This document shows positions 26,015 to 35,724 of a stretch of DNA of 64,000 nt, one piece after another. Below the pieces are notes generated by a model, which was not told where the DNA came from, did not search any database, and saw only the letters and a list, made by a program, of their open reading frames with translations. Position numbers and translations under genes: made by a program. The stretch covers positions 62,001-126,000 of the forward strand of contig CAVYKK010000019.1 in assembly GCA_963769045.1 (NCBI GenBank). Direction: 5' to 3'. Every line of letters starts with the position of its first letter. Position 1 is the first letter of the stretch. The DNA is from Methanocella_A sp963769045 (GTDB taxonomy: Archaea; Halobacteriota; Methanocellia; Methanocellales; Methanocellaceae).

Positions 26015-26962
26015 ATGCATTTCATATCATTTGCTGACCTGTCCCGCGTGGAGATCGAGGCCCTGTTAGACCGGGCCGACGATCTCAAGAGGATGCGCAG
26101 GCTGGGGGCTGTCACGGACTACCTGAAGAACCGCAGCCTCGGGATGATCTTCGAGAAGTCGTCCACGCGGACGCGGGTCTCGTTCGAGGTGGGCATGACT
26201 GATCTCGGGGGCCACGCGCTGTACCTGGACCCGACGTCCATGCAGCTGGGCAGGGGCGAGACGATAGAGGATACGGGGCGCATATTGTCGGGCTACGTCC
26301 ACGGCATCATGATCAGGGCGAAAGATCACCGTACGGTGGAACAGCTCGCGCAGAACGCCAGCGTGCCCGTGATCAACGGCCTGAGCGACAGGGAGCATCC
26401 GTGCCAGGTGCTGGCGGACCTGATGACGATCCGTGAAAGAAAAGGACGTCTGCAGGGGCTCAAGTTCGCCTGGGTGGGCGATGGCAACAATGTCTGCAAC
26501 TCGCTAATCCTGGCGTCGGCCATGATGGGCATGGAAATCGCGGTGGCCTGTCCGCACGGATACGAGCCGGATAAGGGCATTGTGGCTAAGGCCCGGGCGA
26601 TGAAGGGGAAGGTAACGATCACGCAAGACGTAAAGAAGGCGGCGAAGGACGCCGATGTGATCTACACGGACGTCTGGGTGTCCATGGGCGAGGAAGCCGA
26701 GAAGGAGAAGAGGTGCAAAGACCTGTGCGGATACCAGATCAATATGGACCTCGTCCGGCTGGCGAAGAAGGACTGTCTGGTGATGCACTGCCTGCCCGCG
26801 CACCGGGGCGAGGAGATCACCGACGATGCCATCCGCAGCCCGAACTCCGTGATCTTCGACCAGGCCGAGAACCGCCTGCACGCGCAGAAGGCGCTCCTGA
26901 TGAAGCTGATGGGGAGAGACGCCCCCGTCATCGTGAAGATGGGTAAGGATGTCCGGACGTAG
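26015..26962 (+). CDS. argF: Ornithine carbamoyltransferase
   Basis: 315 residues. It condenses carbamoyl phosphate with ornithine to give citrulline in arginine synthesis, in the cytoplasm. The phosphate-binding KSSTRTRVSFEVGM (about residue 49), DREHPCQVLADL (about 128), the SMG loop (VSMGEEAEKEKR) and the ornithine-site HCLPAHRGEE motif are all intact. Length is normal. It overlaps the next ORF by 14 bases. Confidence 0.96.
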   Translation: MHFISFADLSRVEIEALLDRADDLKRMRRLGAVTDYLKNRSLGMIFEKSSTRTRVSFEVGMTDLGGHALYLDPTSMQLGRGETIEDTGRILSGYVHGIMIRAKDHRTVEQLAQNASVPVINGLSDREHPCQVLADLMTIRERKGRLQGLKFAWVGDGNNVCNSLILASAMMGMEIAVACPHGYEPDKGIVAKARAMKGKVTITQDVKKAAKDADVIYTDVWVSMGEEAEKEKRCKDLCGYQINMDLVRLAKKDCLVMHCLPAHRGEEITDDAIRSPNSVIFDQAENRLHAQKALLMKLMGRDAPVIVKMGKDVRT

Positions 26963-27437
26963 GCTCACCGACTACCCCGCGCCCCCGGGGACGAACTCGC
27001 TCTGGGCCGAGGAGCGGGACCGTAACTCGCTTAAGATATTTTTTAACTTCCTGCTGCTGCAGGTCGTCCGCTACAGCCCGATGCGGCAGATGAAGCTGGA
27101 CGCCCTGAGGCTCATGGGCGTGAAGGTCGGCTCGCAGGTCTCCATGGCCCTGGAGGCGACCGTCGACGTGGTCTACCCCGAGCTGATCGAGATCGGCGAT
27201 AACTCCATCGTCGGCTACAAGGCCACGATCCTTGCGCACGAGTACCTGGTCGACAAAAAGCGTATCGGCCCCGTGGTCATCGGGAAAAACGTATTGATCG
27301 GCGCGAACACGACCGTCCTGGCAGGCATCAACATCGGAGACGGCGCGACCGTCGCGGCCGGCTCGATGGTGACCTGTGACGTGCCGCCGGGCGCCTTCGT
27401 GGCAGGAGTGCCTGCCCGGGTCATCGAGCGAGGATGA
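26949..27437 (+). CDS. Hexapeptide-repeat (left-handed beta-helix) acyltransferase
   Basis: 162 residues. After about 40 N-terminal residues the sequence falls into isoleucine/valine-led hexapeptide turns (ELIEIGDNSIVGYKATILA; VVIGKNVLIGANTTVLAGIN; IGDGATVAAGSMVTCDVPPG) and ends VAGVPARVIERG, the usual close of this acetyltransferase family. The acceptor is unknown, perhaps a sugar or amino sugar. It starts inside the end of argF and its stop overlaps the next start, so all three genes probably form one transcript. Confidence 0.85.
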   Translation: MSGRRLTDYPAPPGTNSLWAEERDRNSLKIFFNFLLLQVVRYSPMRQMKLDALRLMGVKVGSQVSMALEATVDVVYPELIEIGDNSIVGYKATILAHEYLVDKKRIGPVVIGKNVLIGANTTVLAGINIGDGATVAAGSMVTCDVPPGAFVAGVPARVIERG

Positions 27438-28126
27438 GCATGTTCGGTTTTGCCCGGCGTATCATCGAAACGGTCAACGGGAACCGCTGGTTGTTGTTCG
27501 CCATATTGCTGATCAACGTCGCCGGCTCGTTCTTCGGACTGTACTACTACTGGGACCAGCTCGCTATGACGCCCTGGTACCTGTGGCTCGCGGTGCCTGA
27601 CTGCCCGTTATACACGTTCTTTATGGTCATCGCGCTGGCGCTGATATTGATCAAAAAGCCTTCGAACACATTTAACGCGATCACGGCCGTCGGGCTTTCC
27701 ATGTACGGCACCTGGACCGTGCTCGTGCTCCTGTACTTCGGGGAGTTCTTCTTCAGTCCGATGTATGCGATGGGTTCCTGGGAACGCCTGATCTCGCACG
27801 GCGGCATGGCGCTCGAAGGGTTCCTGCTGCTGCCTTACCTGACGAAGACCAGGCCGTTCGCCTGGGCTATTACGGCACTCTGGTTCATCACGCTCGATGC
27901 AGTGGATTATTTTTATCAGTTCTCGTCCGGCGGCCTGCCCATGCGCACGCATCCGCTTGCGGTCGTGGAGCTATATCACATTGTCTCGCCGTCCAAAATT
28001 GACATGCTGCCGGTGATTACGTTCGGGCTGTCGCTCGTATTTTTCGTGGCTATGGTCGGCCTGTCCGGAACCTACGGTAAAGGACAACAACAGAAAAAGC
28101 CGGTAGAAAAAGAGATTAGAACTTGA
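27434..28126 (+). CDS. DUF1405 family membrane protein
   Basis: 230 residues with about six membrane helices. It has the DUF1405 hallmark segments NVAGSFFGLYYYWDQL, PDCPLYTFFM, GTWTVLVLLYF and HGGMALEGFLL. The family is shared by archaea and Bacillus (YpjA-like) and has no known function. The ATG overlaps the upstream stop (ATGA). The stop codon lies inside the first unit of a 25-bp tandem repeat, so the last residues (KEIRT) are repeat-derived. Confidence 0.82.
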   Translation: MSMFGFARRIIETVNGNRWLLFAILLINVAGSFFGLYYYWDQLAMTPWYLWLAVPDCPLYTFFMVIALALILIKKPSNTFNAITAVGLSMYGTWTVLVLLYFGEFFFSPMYAMGSWERLISHGGMALEGFLLLPYLTKTRPFAWAITALWFITLDAVDYFYQFSSGGLPMRTHPLAVVELYHIVSPSKIDMLPVITFGLSLVFFVAMVGLSGTYGKGQQQKKPVEKEIRT

Positions 28127-28260
28127 TCGTCTTTCTACGATTAGAATGTGATCGCCTTTCAACGATCAGAACGTGATCGCCTTTCAACGATTAGAATGTG
28201 ATCGCCTTTCAACGATCAGAACGTGATCGTCTTTCGACGATCAGAACGTGATCGTCGCTT
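28114..28260. repeat. Tandem repeat of 25-bp units, about 5.5 copies
   Basis: The unit gatcgcctttcaacgatcag plus aacgt begins at 28125, 28150, 28175, 28200 and 28225, with a final partial unit at 28250. Units differ at three to four positions. Each unit carries an inner palindrome (atcgt...acgat). The array spans the stop codons of two convergent genes. Confidence 0.9.
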
Positions 28261-28462
28261 CGACCCAGATGCTGGTCCGGTCGTGGTGATCGGTCTCGTG
28301 CGGATCGGCGATACGGACGTACTTGACATCCTCGATGCGAATCGTGCGGAAATTGGCCTCGGTTACTTTAGTGATGAGATTGCCGCTTTTCAGGTTCTTG
28401 TGCAACTCGTCGAGCAGGTCTTCGCCCTGCGTCATGATAATCGCGTGAGTCTCTATTGTCAT
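28241..28462 (-). CDS. Small conserved-looking hypothetical protein
   Basis: 73 residues (METHAIIM-like start MTIETHAIIMTQGEDLLDEL, end SIWVEATITF), probably a small alpha/beta fold with a HETDHHDR histidine cluster near residue 57. An aagggga ribosome binding site precedes the ATG. No family recognised. Its stop codon lies in the last unit of the 25-bp tandem repeat. Confidence 0.6.
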   Translation of the reverse strand: MTIETHAIIMTQGEDLLDELHKNLKSGNLITKVTEANFRTIRIEDVKYVRIADPHETDHHDRTSIWVEATITF

Positions 28463-28627
28463 CCTTGCATCCCCTTGATTAAGAATGAACAGACATATGC
28501 CTGAAATATATTAATACTTACTGCTGTTGACGCCGGTAGCGGTGGCCATTTATAACCATAATGATTAAGCTGGATTAGCTGAACGTGTAAGTGTAAAACG
28601 TCAGAGAAATCAATGGTAGGGCATCAA

Positions 28628-29296
28628 ATGTATATCATTATTGTCGGGCTCGGTGGCATCGGGCAGAATCTGGCCACGATTGCGGTTGCAGAAAAACACA
28701 ATGTTGTCGCCGTCGATACGAATGCCGGGAAATGCAAGGATATCGCGTTGATGTGCGATCTCGTCACGATCACCGGTGATGCGACCAGGCCTGGCGTACT
28801 GGAGGAAGCGGGGATCAGCGAGGCGGATGCCCTGATTACTACGACCGGCAGCGATGCGGTCAACCTGATCGTCACCATGCAGGCCAGAAAGAAAGGCGTT
28901 AAAAATATCAGGACGATAGTAAACGACCGGGAACACCTCGATCTTTTCAACCAGGAAGGCATCACGGTACATAAAAACCCTAACGTCATAGTGGCAGAGG
29001 ACATTTACAATGCCATGCTGCGGCCGAACATCAGCGATTTCGTGTCACTGGCGGGCGGCAAAGCCGAAATCCTGAAGATTGATATCCGGGACAAGACCCG
29101 CGCCAACGGTAAAATGATAAAGGACGCCGGGCTACCTGAAAACGTATCTATCATTGCCATCGAGCGGGGTAACGAGGTAATCGTTCCGAATAATGATACG
29201 GTGCTCCAGGCGGGAGATTCCATCTTCGTTTTCGTCAGAAAGAGCCTGATCGACCGCGTATTCAACCTGTTTTCGTCCGGTAACCTGGTGAAATGA
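28628..29296 (+). CDS. trkA: TrkA potassium uptake regulatory protein
   Basis: About 222 residues: a RCK N-domain with IIIVGLGGIGQNLA nucleotide-binding loop and acidic VVAVDTN at the second strand end (NAD/NADH-binding type), then an RCK C-domain (about 140-220). It gates the TrkH channel encoded next. ATG 28628 is chosen over ATG 28613 because the Rossmann strand begins immediately and an aggg site precedes it. The trkH ATG follows directly after the TGA. Confidence 0.93.
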   Translation: MYIIIVGLGGIGQNLATIAVAEKHNVVAVDTNAGKCKDIALMCDLVTITGDATRPGVLEEAGISEADALITTTGSDAVNLIVTMQARKKGVKNIRTIVNDREHLDLFNQEGITVHKNPNVIVAEDIYNAMLRPNISDFVSLAGGKAEILKIDIRDKTRANGKMIKDAGLPENVSIIAIERGNEVIVPNNDTVLQAGDSIFVFVRKSLIDRVFNLFSSGNLVK

Positions 29297-30754
29297 ATGG
29301 AGCCCTTCCGGGACTTCAAGGTCATATTAAACAACCTGAAGGGGCTCTTCGTCGTCATCGGCATCCTGATGCTCGTCATGGCAATATTGAGCTGGTACTG
29401 GGGAGATCCGGAATCCGTAGCGGGGTTTTTGTACGGCGCGGTTATTGGTATCGGCGTAGGCCTGCTACTGTATATCGCGCTGCCGGGGACCACGAATCCC
29501 GAGCTGAAGCATGCCATGGTCATTGCTGCCCTCGCTTACCTGATCATTTCGGCCATCAGCGCGATACCATTTGCCATCGTCGCCCATATGTCCCTGATAG
29601 ATGCCTACTTCGAGGCCATATCGGGATGGACGGGTAGCGGCTTCAGCATGATTACCAGTCCTGAACTGGTAAGCCCGATGATCCTGCTATGGCGCAGCGC
29701 AACCCAGTGGATCGGAGGGCTGGGCGTGATCGTGCTGATGGTCACGATCCTTATCCGTCCCGGGACAAGCACGTATATGCTGTACCAGTCCGAAGCCCAC
29801 AAGGATAAGATACACCCGAGCATCAGGTCGACAATTAAAACGATATGGGGCTTGTACCTGGGTTTAACTGTCGCAGGGCTGCTGTTGCTCTATGTTGCTG
29901 GTATGCCGTTATGGGACGCGCTGAATACGGCCATGGCCGCGATCGGTACCGGGGGCTTTTCGATATACGCCGATAGCATCGGGGCATACCACAGCGTCTG
30001 GATAGAGCTTGCTGTGTTACCGATAATCATCGCCGGAGCCCTGCCGTTTGTCGTCGTTTACAAAACTTTCAGGAAAGGCATACGCAGCCTGATCAACGAT
30101 GCCCAGGTGCGCGCGTTCTTTGCGATCATCCTGGTCGGTGCAGTCATCCTTACAGTCGAGAACTACGGCTTTTATCAGGGTATTCTTACGTCGGCGAGAT
30201 ATTCAGTTTTCCAGTTCATATCGGGGGTCACCGGCGCAGGTTTTCAGACCGCGGATATATCGCAGTGGTCACAGCCCGCCCTGCTTGTCATGGCGGTCGC
30301 CATGGTCATCGGCGGGTGTGCCGGCTCTACGTCCAGTGGAATAAAAGTGGCGAGGGTCATCTTTTTAAACGACCAGATAAAGCTGTGGTTCGCCAAGGTA
30401 CTGCGCTCCAGGAACTCGGTCACGGTACTCAATATCAACAATAAGCGTGTGACGGAGGACGTGATCAGCGCGGAGCTGACCGAAGCGACGTTCATTTCGT
30501 TCCTCTGGGTCGTAGCTTTATTATTGAGCATATATTTACTCTCTAACCTGGCAGGGCCGCAGTATGATTTGAGCCTCGTGGTTTTCTCTGTCAGCTCAGC
30601 CCTGGGCAATGTGGGGCTGTACTGTGGCATCATAAATCCCGGGTTAAGCGATCTTGGAAAAATTATTATCATCATCGATATGTGGATCGGCCGGCTGGAG
30701 ATCATCCCGGTCATGCTGCTGGCAAGGTACCTGTTCAAAGGGTTCAGGTTCTAG
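29297..30754 (+). CDS. trkH: TrkH family potassium transporter
   Basis: 485 residues, about ten helices with the four P-loop selectivity segments of the SKT superfamily: SGWTGSGFSM, AAIGTGGFSI, SGVTGAGFQT, and the fourth around SALGNVGLYC, each with the central Gly. The membrane ion-conducting partner of TrkA. The pair forms a compact operon for potassium accumulation. After the stop come a CG-rich motif and a palindromic element. Confidence 0.95.
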   Translation: MEPFRDFKVILNNLKGLFVVIGILMLVMAILSWYWGDPESVAGFLYGAVIGIGVGLLLYIALPGTTNPELKHAMVIAALAYLIISAISAIPFAIVAHMSLIDAYFEAISGWTGSGFSMITSPELVSPMILLWRSATQWIGGLGVIVLMVTILIRPGTSTYMLYQSEAHKDKIHPSIRSTIKTIWGLYLGLTVAGLLLLYVAGMPLWDALNTAMAAIGTGGFSIYADSIGAYHSVWIELAVLPIIIAGALPFVVVYKTFRKGIRSLINDAQVRAFFAIILVGAVILTVENYGFYQGILTSARYSVFQFISGVTGAGFQTADISQWSQPALLVMAVAMVIGGCAGSTSSGIKVARVIFLNDQIKLWFAKVLRSRNSVTVLNINNKRVTEDVISAELTEATFISFLWVVALLLSIYLLSNLAGPQYDLSLVVFSVSSALGNVGLYCGIINPGLSDLGKIIIIIDMWIGRLEIIPVMLLARYLFKGFRF

Positions 30755-30817
30755 ATTATCAGCACTACAGATTATAAAATTTTTAGGAATCGACGATTGT
30801 AAAGCCTGCCAACACAC

Positions 30818-30838
30818 ACGTGCGCGCGCGAGCGCCCG
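30818..30838 (+). repeat. CG-rich dispersed motif (copy g)
   Basis: The sequence acgtgcgcgcgcgagcgccc is followed by gtgcggcccgcgacaaaatg, which resembles the tail of copy i (gcgggcatgagacaaaa). Confidence 0.65.
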
Positions 30839-30872
30839 TGCGGCCCGCGACAAAATGCAACGCAAAAAGAAG

Positions 30873-31073
30873 AAGACATAGTCATTCCTGAAATGTCGTA
30901 TACAATGAGAAGGCATCAGACACGAAGGCCACAAAGGCCACAAAGGCCACAAAGTCCTATTTATAAAGGGGCTTCCATGAACCTATTTCTAAACGTACGT
31001 TGTGGCCTTCGTGGCCTTCGTGGCCTTTGTGTCAGGTGCCTTCTCAGCCTGTACAAAAAGATATGCAAATAAC
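30873..31073 (-). repeat. Long palindromic element, copy 5 (inverse of copy 4)
   Basis: The reverse complement matches 23041-23250 along almost all its length, including the loop (aacgtacgtttagaaatagg) and flanks (ttatttgcatatctttttgt). Both copies keep the same left neighbour (gaagacatag) and right neighbour (ctaacaca) although the core is inverted. Confidence 0.85.
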
Positions 31074-31080
31074 TAACACA

Positions 31081-31683
31081 TTAAATATTCGACAGCTTAT
31101 CGCTCATGCGCAGGGCCCAGGTGGCCTTATCGGACTGCGGCGCCTCGTAGCGCTCGAACTTCTGCAGCAGCCCTTCCGGGCTTTCGTCGATCAGCATCAG
31201 TGACCTGCCCGCCGGGCTGATGAACTGCTGTTCGGTCGCATGGTCGATAAAGCTGGCGAGGGGGTCGTAGTATCCGCCTGCGTTCAATAGGCCACACGGC
31301 TTTTTGTGCATACCCAGTTGTGCCCATGTCAGCACTTCGAAGAACTCCTCGATAGTCCCGAGGCCGCCCGGCAGCGCGATGAAACCGTCTGACAGCTCGG
31401 CCATAAGCGCCTTGCGCTCGTGCATGGTCTCGACAATCCGCAGGTCGCGCAGCCCGGTGAACGCCACCTCTTTCTCCACGAGCGATCGCGGCATGACACC
31501 GGTCACTTCGCCGCCCGCTTCGACGACTGCCGCAGCGATGGCACCCATCATGCCGACTTTGGCCCCGCCGTAGACCAGCCCGATTTTCTTACCTGCCAGC
31601 GCCCGTCCCAGGCTCTGTGCGGCAAGGACATAATCGGGCCGCCCGCCGGGGCTCGACCCGCAGAAAACACAGACTCGCTTCAT
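31081..31683 (-). CDS. LOG family protein (putative nucleotide phosphoribohydrolase)
   Basis: 200 residues. VCVFCGSSPGGRPDYVLAA at the start, LVYGGAKVGMMGAIA, and the signature PGGLGTIEEFFEVLTWAQLG. Enzymes with this motif release adenine or a cytokinin base from a nucleoside 5'-monophosphate. The name lysine decarboxylase given to this family in old annotations is wrong. The gene is divergent from the PadR cluster and abuts a palindromic element. Confidence 0.88.
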   Translation of the reverse strand: MKRVCVFCGSSPGGRPDYVLAAQSLGRALAGKKIGLVYGGAKVGMMGAIAAAVVEAGGEVTGVMPRSLVEKEVAFTGLRDLRIVETMHERKALMAELSDGFIALPGGLGTIEEFFEVLTWAQLGMHKKPCGLLNAGGYYDPLASFIDHATEQQFISPAGRSLMLIDESPEGLLQKFERYEAPQSDKATWALRMSDKLSNI

Positions 31684-31889
31684 CCTGTCACTCTATGGTA
31701 ACTCGAAACGATGATAGATATAGTTTGCTTATGCGGCCGCTGCGACACTATTATTATTTTCAGGGCGCATATGGCGCACCCTTTTATTGCGTAACCGCAT
31801 GATATTTGTCCCTGATGATCGATGCATCCTGACAGAAAGGGGAAGCCTGCCGACAGTCCGGCCGACATGCTTAAATATGCATTGGTGTA

Positions 31890-31909
31890 ATATTGTACGA
31901 GTACAATAT
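31890..31909. promoter_or_regulatory. Perfect palindromic operator upstream of padR
   Basis: ATATTGTAC and GTACAATAT are exact inverted 9-bp arms around a GA spacer. The palindrome lies just after a TATA-like ttaaatatg (31871-31879) and over the predicted transcription start, 30 bases before the PadR ATG. It resembles the ATGT/ACAT-type sites of PadR regulators, so autorepression is likely. Confidence 0.65.
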
Positions 31910-31938
31910 GATATAGAGAGAATAGGTCGGTGGATATC

Positions 31939-32475
31939 ATGGATGATATATCTAACGCAGAAGCAGCCCTGTTGGGCCTGCTTTCGGAAGGGCCGATGTA
32001 CCCGTACCAGATCGAGCAGGAGGTCAAGTTCCGTGACATGCGTTCCTGGACTGAGCTTTCCATGTCATCAATATACAAGGTGCTCAACAACCTGGAGAAA
32101 AAGGGGCTCGTCCTGCGGACTAATGAGATCAGCCCGGAGAACCGCCTCCGGAAGCTGTTCTCGATCAGCGCGGACGGCACAAAAGCGCTGCAGGGAAAGC
32201 TGGAGCGGCTCCTCAGCGAGCCTGAGCACACCAGGTGGCAGGTGGATATCGGCACGTATAATTGTGATCTGCTCCCGGCGAAGGCTGTGCAGAAAGCTTT
32301 GAAAGAATACCGGAAGGGGCTGGTTAAGAACGTCAAGTGTTACGAGGAGCTCCAGCAGTTCCTGCGGGATAACGGCTGTCCGGGACACCGCCTGGGTGTA
32401 GCGACGCGGCCCGTCTATCTGCTCAAGGGAGAGATCGAGTGGGTCGACGCGTACCTCGCGCAATTGTCTGGGTGA
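31939..32475 (+). CDS. PadR family transcriptional regulator
   Basis: About 178 residues: an N-terminal winged helix (AALLGLLSEGPMYPYQIEQE, then SMSSIYKVLNNLEKKGLV) and a C-terminal helical dimerisation part typical of the PadR-s2/Vir-like forms. PadR proteins repress nearby detoxification or export genes until a ligand binds. ATG 31939 follows a ggtgg site; GTG 31930 is possible. The downstream UvrA-like gene begins five bases after the stop and is the evident target. Confidence 0.87.
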   Translation: MDDISNAEAALLGLLSEGPMYPYQIEQEVKFRDMRSWTELSMSSIYKVLNNLEKKGLVLRTNEISPENRLRKLFSISADGTKALQGKLERLLSEPEHTRWQVDIGTYNCDLLPAKAVQKALKEYRKGLVKNVKCYEELQQFLRDNGCPGHRLGVATRPVYLLKGEIEWVDAYLAQLSG

Positions 32476-32480
32476 GCACC

Positions 32481-34752
32481 GTGGACGAATCTATTGTCGT
32501 GTCAGGCGCGAAAGTGCATAACCTGAAGGACGTCAGCCTCGAGATACCGAAGCACAAGGTGGTCGTGTTCACGGGCGTATCCGGCTCGGGCAAGTCTTCG
32601 CTGGTCTTCGATACGATCTACGCGGAAGCGCAGCGTCAGCTGATCGAGACGTTCAGTGCGTTCTCCCGGCGATATATGCCGAAGATACCCCGTCCTGAGG
32701 TCGACGGTATACGGAACCTTTCGCCGGTCATCCAGATCGACCAGAAGCGGCTCGGCGAGAACCGACGCTCCACGGTCGGCACGGCCACCGAGATATCGAC
32801 GTACCTCAGGCTGCTGTATTCACGGGTCGGCACCCCGTTCATCGGCCCGTCCTTCTACTTCGGCTTCAACAACCCGGAGGGCATGTGCCATGCCTGTAGC
32901 GGTATCGGCAGCATCATCGACGTGGACGTGGAAAAGCTGCTGGACATGGACAAATCGATGGCCGACGGCGGGATCAGGCACCCCTTCTACCAGCCGGGCA
33001 AACTATTATTATAAGATATACCGGGCCAGCGGCCTCTTTGATGTAGACAAGCCGTTAAAAGAATTCAGCAAGGAAGAGATGGACAGGCTGCTGTACATGG
33101 AGCCGGTCAAGATCGGCGAGGACCGCCTCGGCGGGATACTCAACGCCACGATGGAAGGCGTGGTCACCGGGCTGAAGAGGCGACAGCTGGGCAAGGAAGA
33201 CCTGAGCGACCGGGAGGCGAAGTACTTCAAAGAGACTACGTGCAAGGCGTGTAACGGCACCCGGATCAATGACCGGGCCCGATCGGTTACGATCAACGGG
33301 AAGAATATCGCGGAGCTTTCCACAATGGAGCTGACCGATCTGCAGGATTTCCTCGACGGCGTATCCGGGCCGGTAGCAGACCCGATCCTGGCTCCTATCA
33401 GGTGGCGTATGCAGCAGCTGATAGACATCGGTGCCGGATACCTGTCGCTGGACCGGCCCGTCGGGACGCTGTCTGGCGGCGAGTCTCAGCGAGTCAAGAT
33501 GGCGAAACAGCTATCCTGTGACCTGGTCAGCCTGATCTATGTGTTCGATGAGCCGAGTGTCGGCCTGCACCCGGGGGACGTACACAGGGTAGTAGAGATG
33601 CTCCGGCGATTGCGTGACAGAGGTAACAGCATCCTCGTGGTCGAGCATGACCCGGATGTCATCGGCTGTGCCGACCACGTCATCGATATCGGCCCGGGCG
33701 CCGGCACGAAAGGAGGACAGGTCCTGTTCAGTGGCAGCGTGGAAGAGCTCCGGCGGTCAGATACGCCTACGGGACACATGTTCACGGCAAGGGCAAAAGA
33801 GAAGTATATGCGCAGACAGCCCTCCGGCTACATCGAAATCAGAGACGCCTGCCTTCACAACCTGAAACACGTCAACGTCAGGATACCGACGGGCGTCATG
33901 ATCGCGGTGACAGGCGTGGCCGGCTCGGGCAAGAGCACGCTGATCAATGACATATTCGTCGGGCAGCACCCGGAAGCCGTTGTAGTCGACCAGTCGGCCA
34001 TCGGCCGCTCCAGCCGGTCGAACCCTGCCACCTATGTCGGGGCGTTCGATGAGATCAGGAAAATCTTTGCGAAAGCAAACGGCATGGACCCCGGCCTGTT
34101 CAGCTTCAACTCGGCCGGCGCCTGCCCGAAATGCGGCGGCCTGGGCTACGTGGAAGTGGAGATGCACTTCCTGGACAGTGTCCGGATGACCTGCACCGAA
34201 TGCGGAGGAAAGCGGTACACGCCCGCAGTGCTGGAGATGAAGTACAAAGGGAAAAGCATCGCGGACGTACTGGAGATGACCGTTTCCGATGCGCTGGGGC
34301 TGTTCGAAGGGGCCGTTTCCGACAGAACGGTCGGAAACGGAAAGAAAATTCGTAACAGGCTGACCATGCTGGAGAAGGTCGGGCTGGGCTACCTGACGCT
34401 CGGGCAGCCGTTGAGCACGCTATCCGGCGGCGAGGCACAGCGCATCAAGCTGGCCACGGAACTGGACCTGAACGGCAACGTATACGTGATGGACGAGCCG
34501 ACCACCGGCCTGCATATGGCAGATGTCGAACGGCTCATGGGCATCATCCGGTCACTGGTCGATGCCGGGAACACGGTCATCGTGATCGAGCACAACCTCG
34601 ACGTGATCAAGCGCGCCGACTATGTCATCGACATGGGCCCGGAGGGCGGCAAAAAGGGCGGTCAGGTCATCGCCGAAGGGACACCAGAAGACATTGCGAA
34701 GACAGAGCGATCGTATACCGGCAGGTACTTGAAAGAGTTGCTTATTGTTTAG
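32481..34752 (+). CDS. UvrA-like ABC ATPase (short, UvrA2/DrrC type), frameshifted
   Basis: About 756 residues if a one-base slip near 33003 is corrected: frame one (32481-33014) ends at HPFYQPG and the second frame resumes with YYYKIYRASGLFDVD. Both ABC cassettes are complete (GVSGSGKSSL and GVAGSGKSTL Walker A; LSGGESQR and LSGGEAQR signatures; FDEPSVGLHP and MDEPTTGLH Walker B). Zinc modules are visible (CHACSGIG with CKACNGTR; CPKCGGLG with CTECGGKR). It is nearly 200 residues shorter than true UvrA, which fits loss of the UvrB-binding and insertion region. Such paralogues often confer resistance to DNA-binding drugs. No uvrB or uvrC is near. Confidence 0.85.
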
Positions 34753-34768
34753 TCAGGAGCGATCCGGA

Positions 34769-35491
34769 ATGGAACATTCAGGCAACGGGCGAGAAACGGC
34801 AAATTTCGACTCGAACCCGCCCGTGGGCGTGTCACAGTACGATGCGTCCATCAGGCAGTTTACCGCCGCCTACGAGCCGCTTTTTGCGATGGCTTACTCG
34901 ACCTTATGCTCGATGATCGATGAAGACGCCGACCTGCTCATCGCGGGCGCAGGGACGGGAATGGAGATATGTACCTTCGGCCAGGGCAGCCCCGGGTGGA
35001 GCATGACCGGCGTGGATCCGTCGGCAGAAATGCTCGCGATAGCGAAGAAAAAGATCGACAAGAAAGGGCTGTCGAACCCGGTGAGATTATTCAAAGGATA
35101 TGTCCACGATCTCCCGGAAGACCACCTGTATGACGGTGCTACGTGTATCCTCGTCATGCACTTCCTGCCCGACGACGGGTCGAAGCTACGGCTGCTGGAG
35201 AGCATCGGCCGGCGGCTCAAGAGCGGCAGCCCTTTGGTACTGGTAGACGGGTTCGGGGTAAAGGACAGCGAATCTTTCAACCGCACTGTAACGGCGTGGA
35301 AGACGTTCGTGAAAGCCAGGGGCGTCGACCCGCAAGCAGTCGAAGACGGCTTCAGCGGCCAGATATTGAAACGGCTGCAGTTCGTCCCGGAAGAGAGGAT
35401 TGAAACGCTGCTGGACGAGGCGGGGTTCGGAAAGCCCTCGAGGTTCTATACCGGCTTCCTCTACGGCGGATGGGTGACGATCAAGAGGTAA
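34769..35491 (+). CDS. Class I SAM-dependent methyltransferase
   Basis: About 240 residues. SAM-binding motif I reads DLLIAGAGTGMEICTFG, motif II VDPSAEMLAIAKK, and a post-II strand CILVMHFLPDDGSKL. Substrate unknown. The ATG at 34769 has a caggagc site eight bases ahead; an earlier TTG inside uvrA2 is a weaker choice. It is third in the padR-uvrA-like cluster, so it may modify a drug, a lipid or RNA as part of the same response. Confidence 0.83.
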   Translation: MEHSGNGRETANFDSNPPVGVSQYDASIRQFTAAYEPLFAMAYSTLCSMIDEDADLLIAGAGTGMEICTFGQGSPGWSMTGVDPSAEMLAIAKKKIDKKGLSNPVRLFKGYVHDLPEDHLYDGATCILVMHFLPDDGSKLRLLESIGRRLKSGSPLVLVDGFGVKDSESFNRTVTAWKTFVKARGVDPQAVEDGFSGQILKRLQFVPEERIETLLDEAGFGKPSRFYTGFLYGGWVTIKR

Positions 35492-35638
35492 AAATATTAT
35501 GCCGGGGCCATACCCGGGCCCTTCTTGCTGACTGGCTGGCCCGTCGATTGATCTGGTAGTAATTAAATCTTATTGCACTTGGCCCAATGAGAATATTTAA
35601 GACATCTGACGCGCCATAAGACTCCTGACAACCACGAT

Positions 35639-35721
35639 GCGGGGGTTGCCAAGCGGTCAAAGGCGCAGGGCTTAGGACCCTGTCTCGAAGGAGTTCGCGA
35701 GTTCGATTCTCGTCCCCCGCA
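35639..35721 (+). tRNA. tRNA-Leu (TAG)
   Basis: A class II tRNA of 83 nt: acceptor gcggggg/cccccgc with discriminator A, D arm gccaagcggtcaaaggc, anticodon stem caggg/ccctg with loop cttagga, a long variable arm, and T arm cgagttcgattctcg. A dispersed two-hairpin element starts four bases after it. A TATA-like aatattt lies at about 35592. Confidence 0.93.
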
Positions 35722-35724
35722 TAG

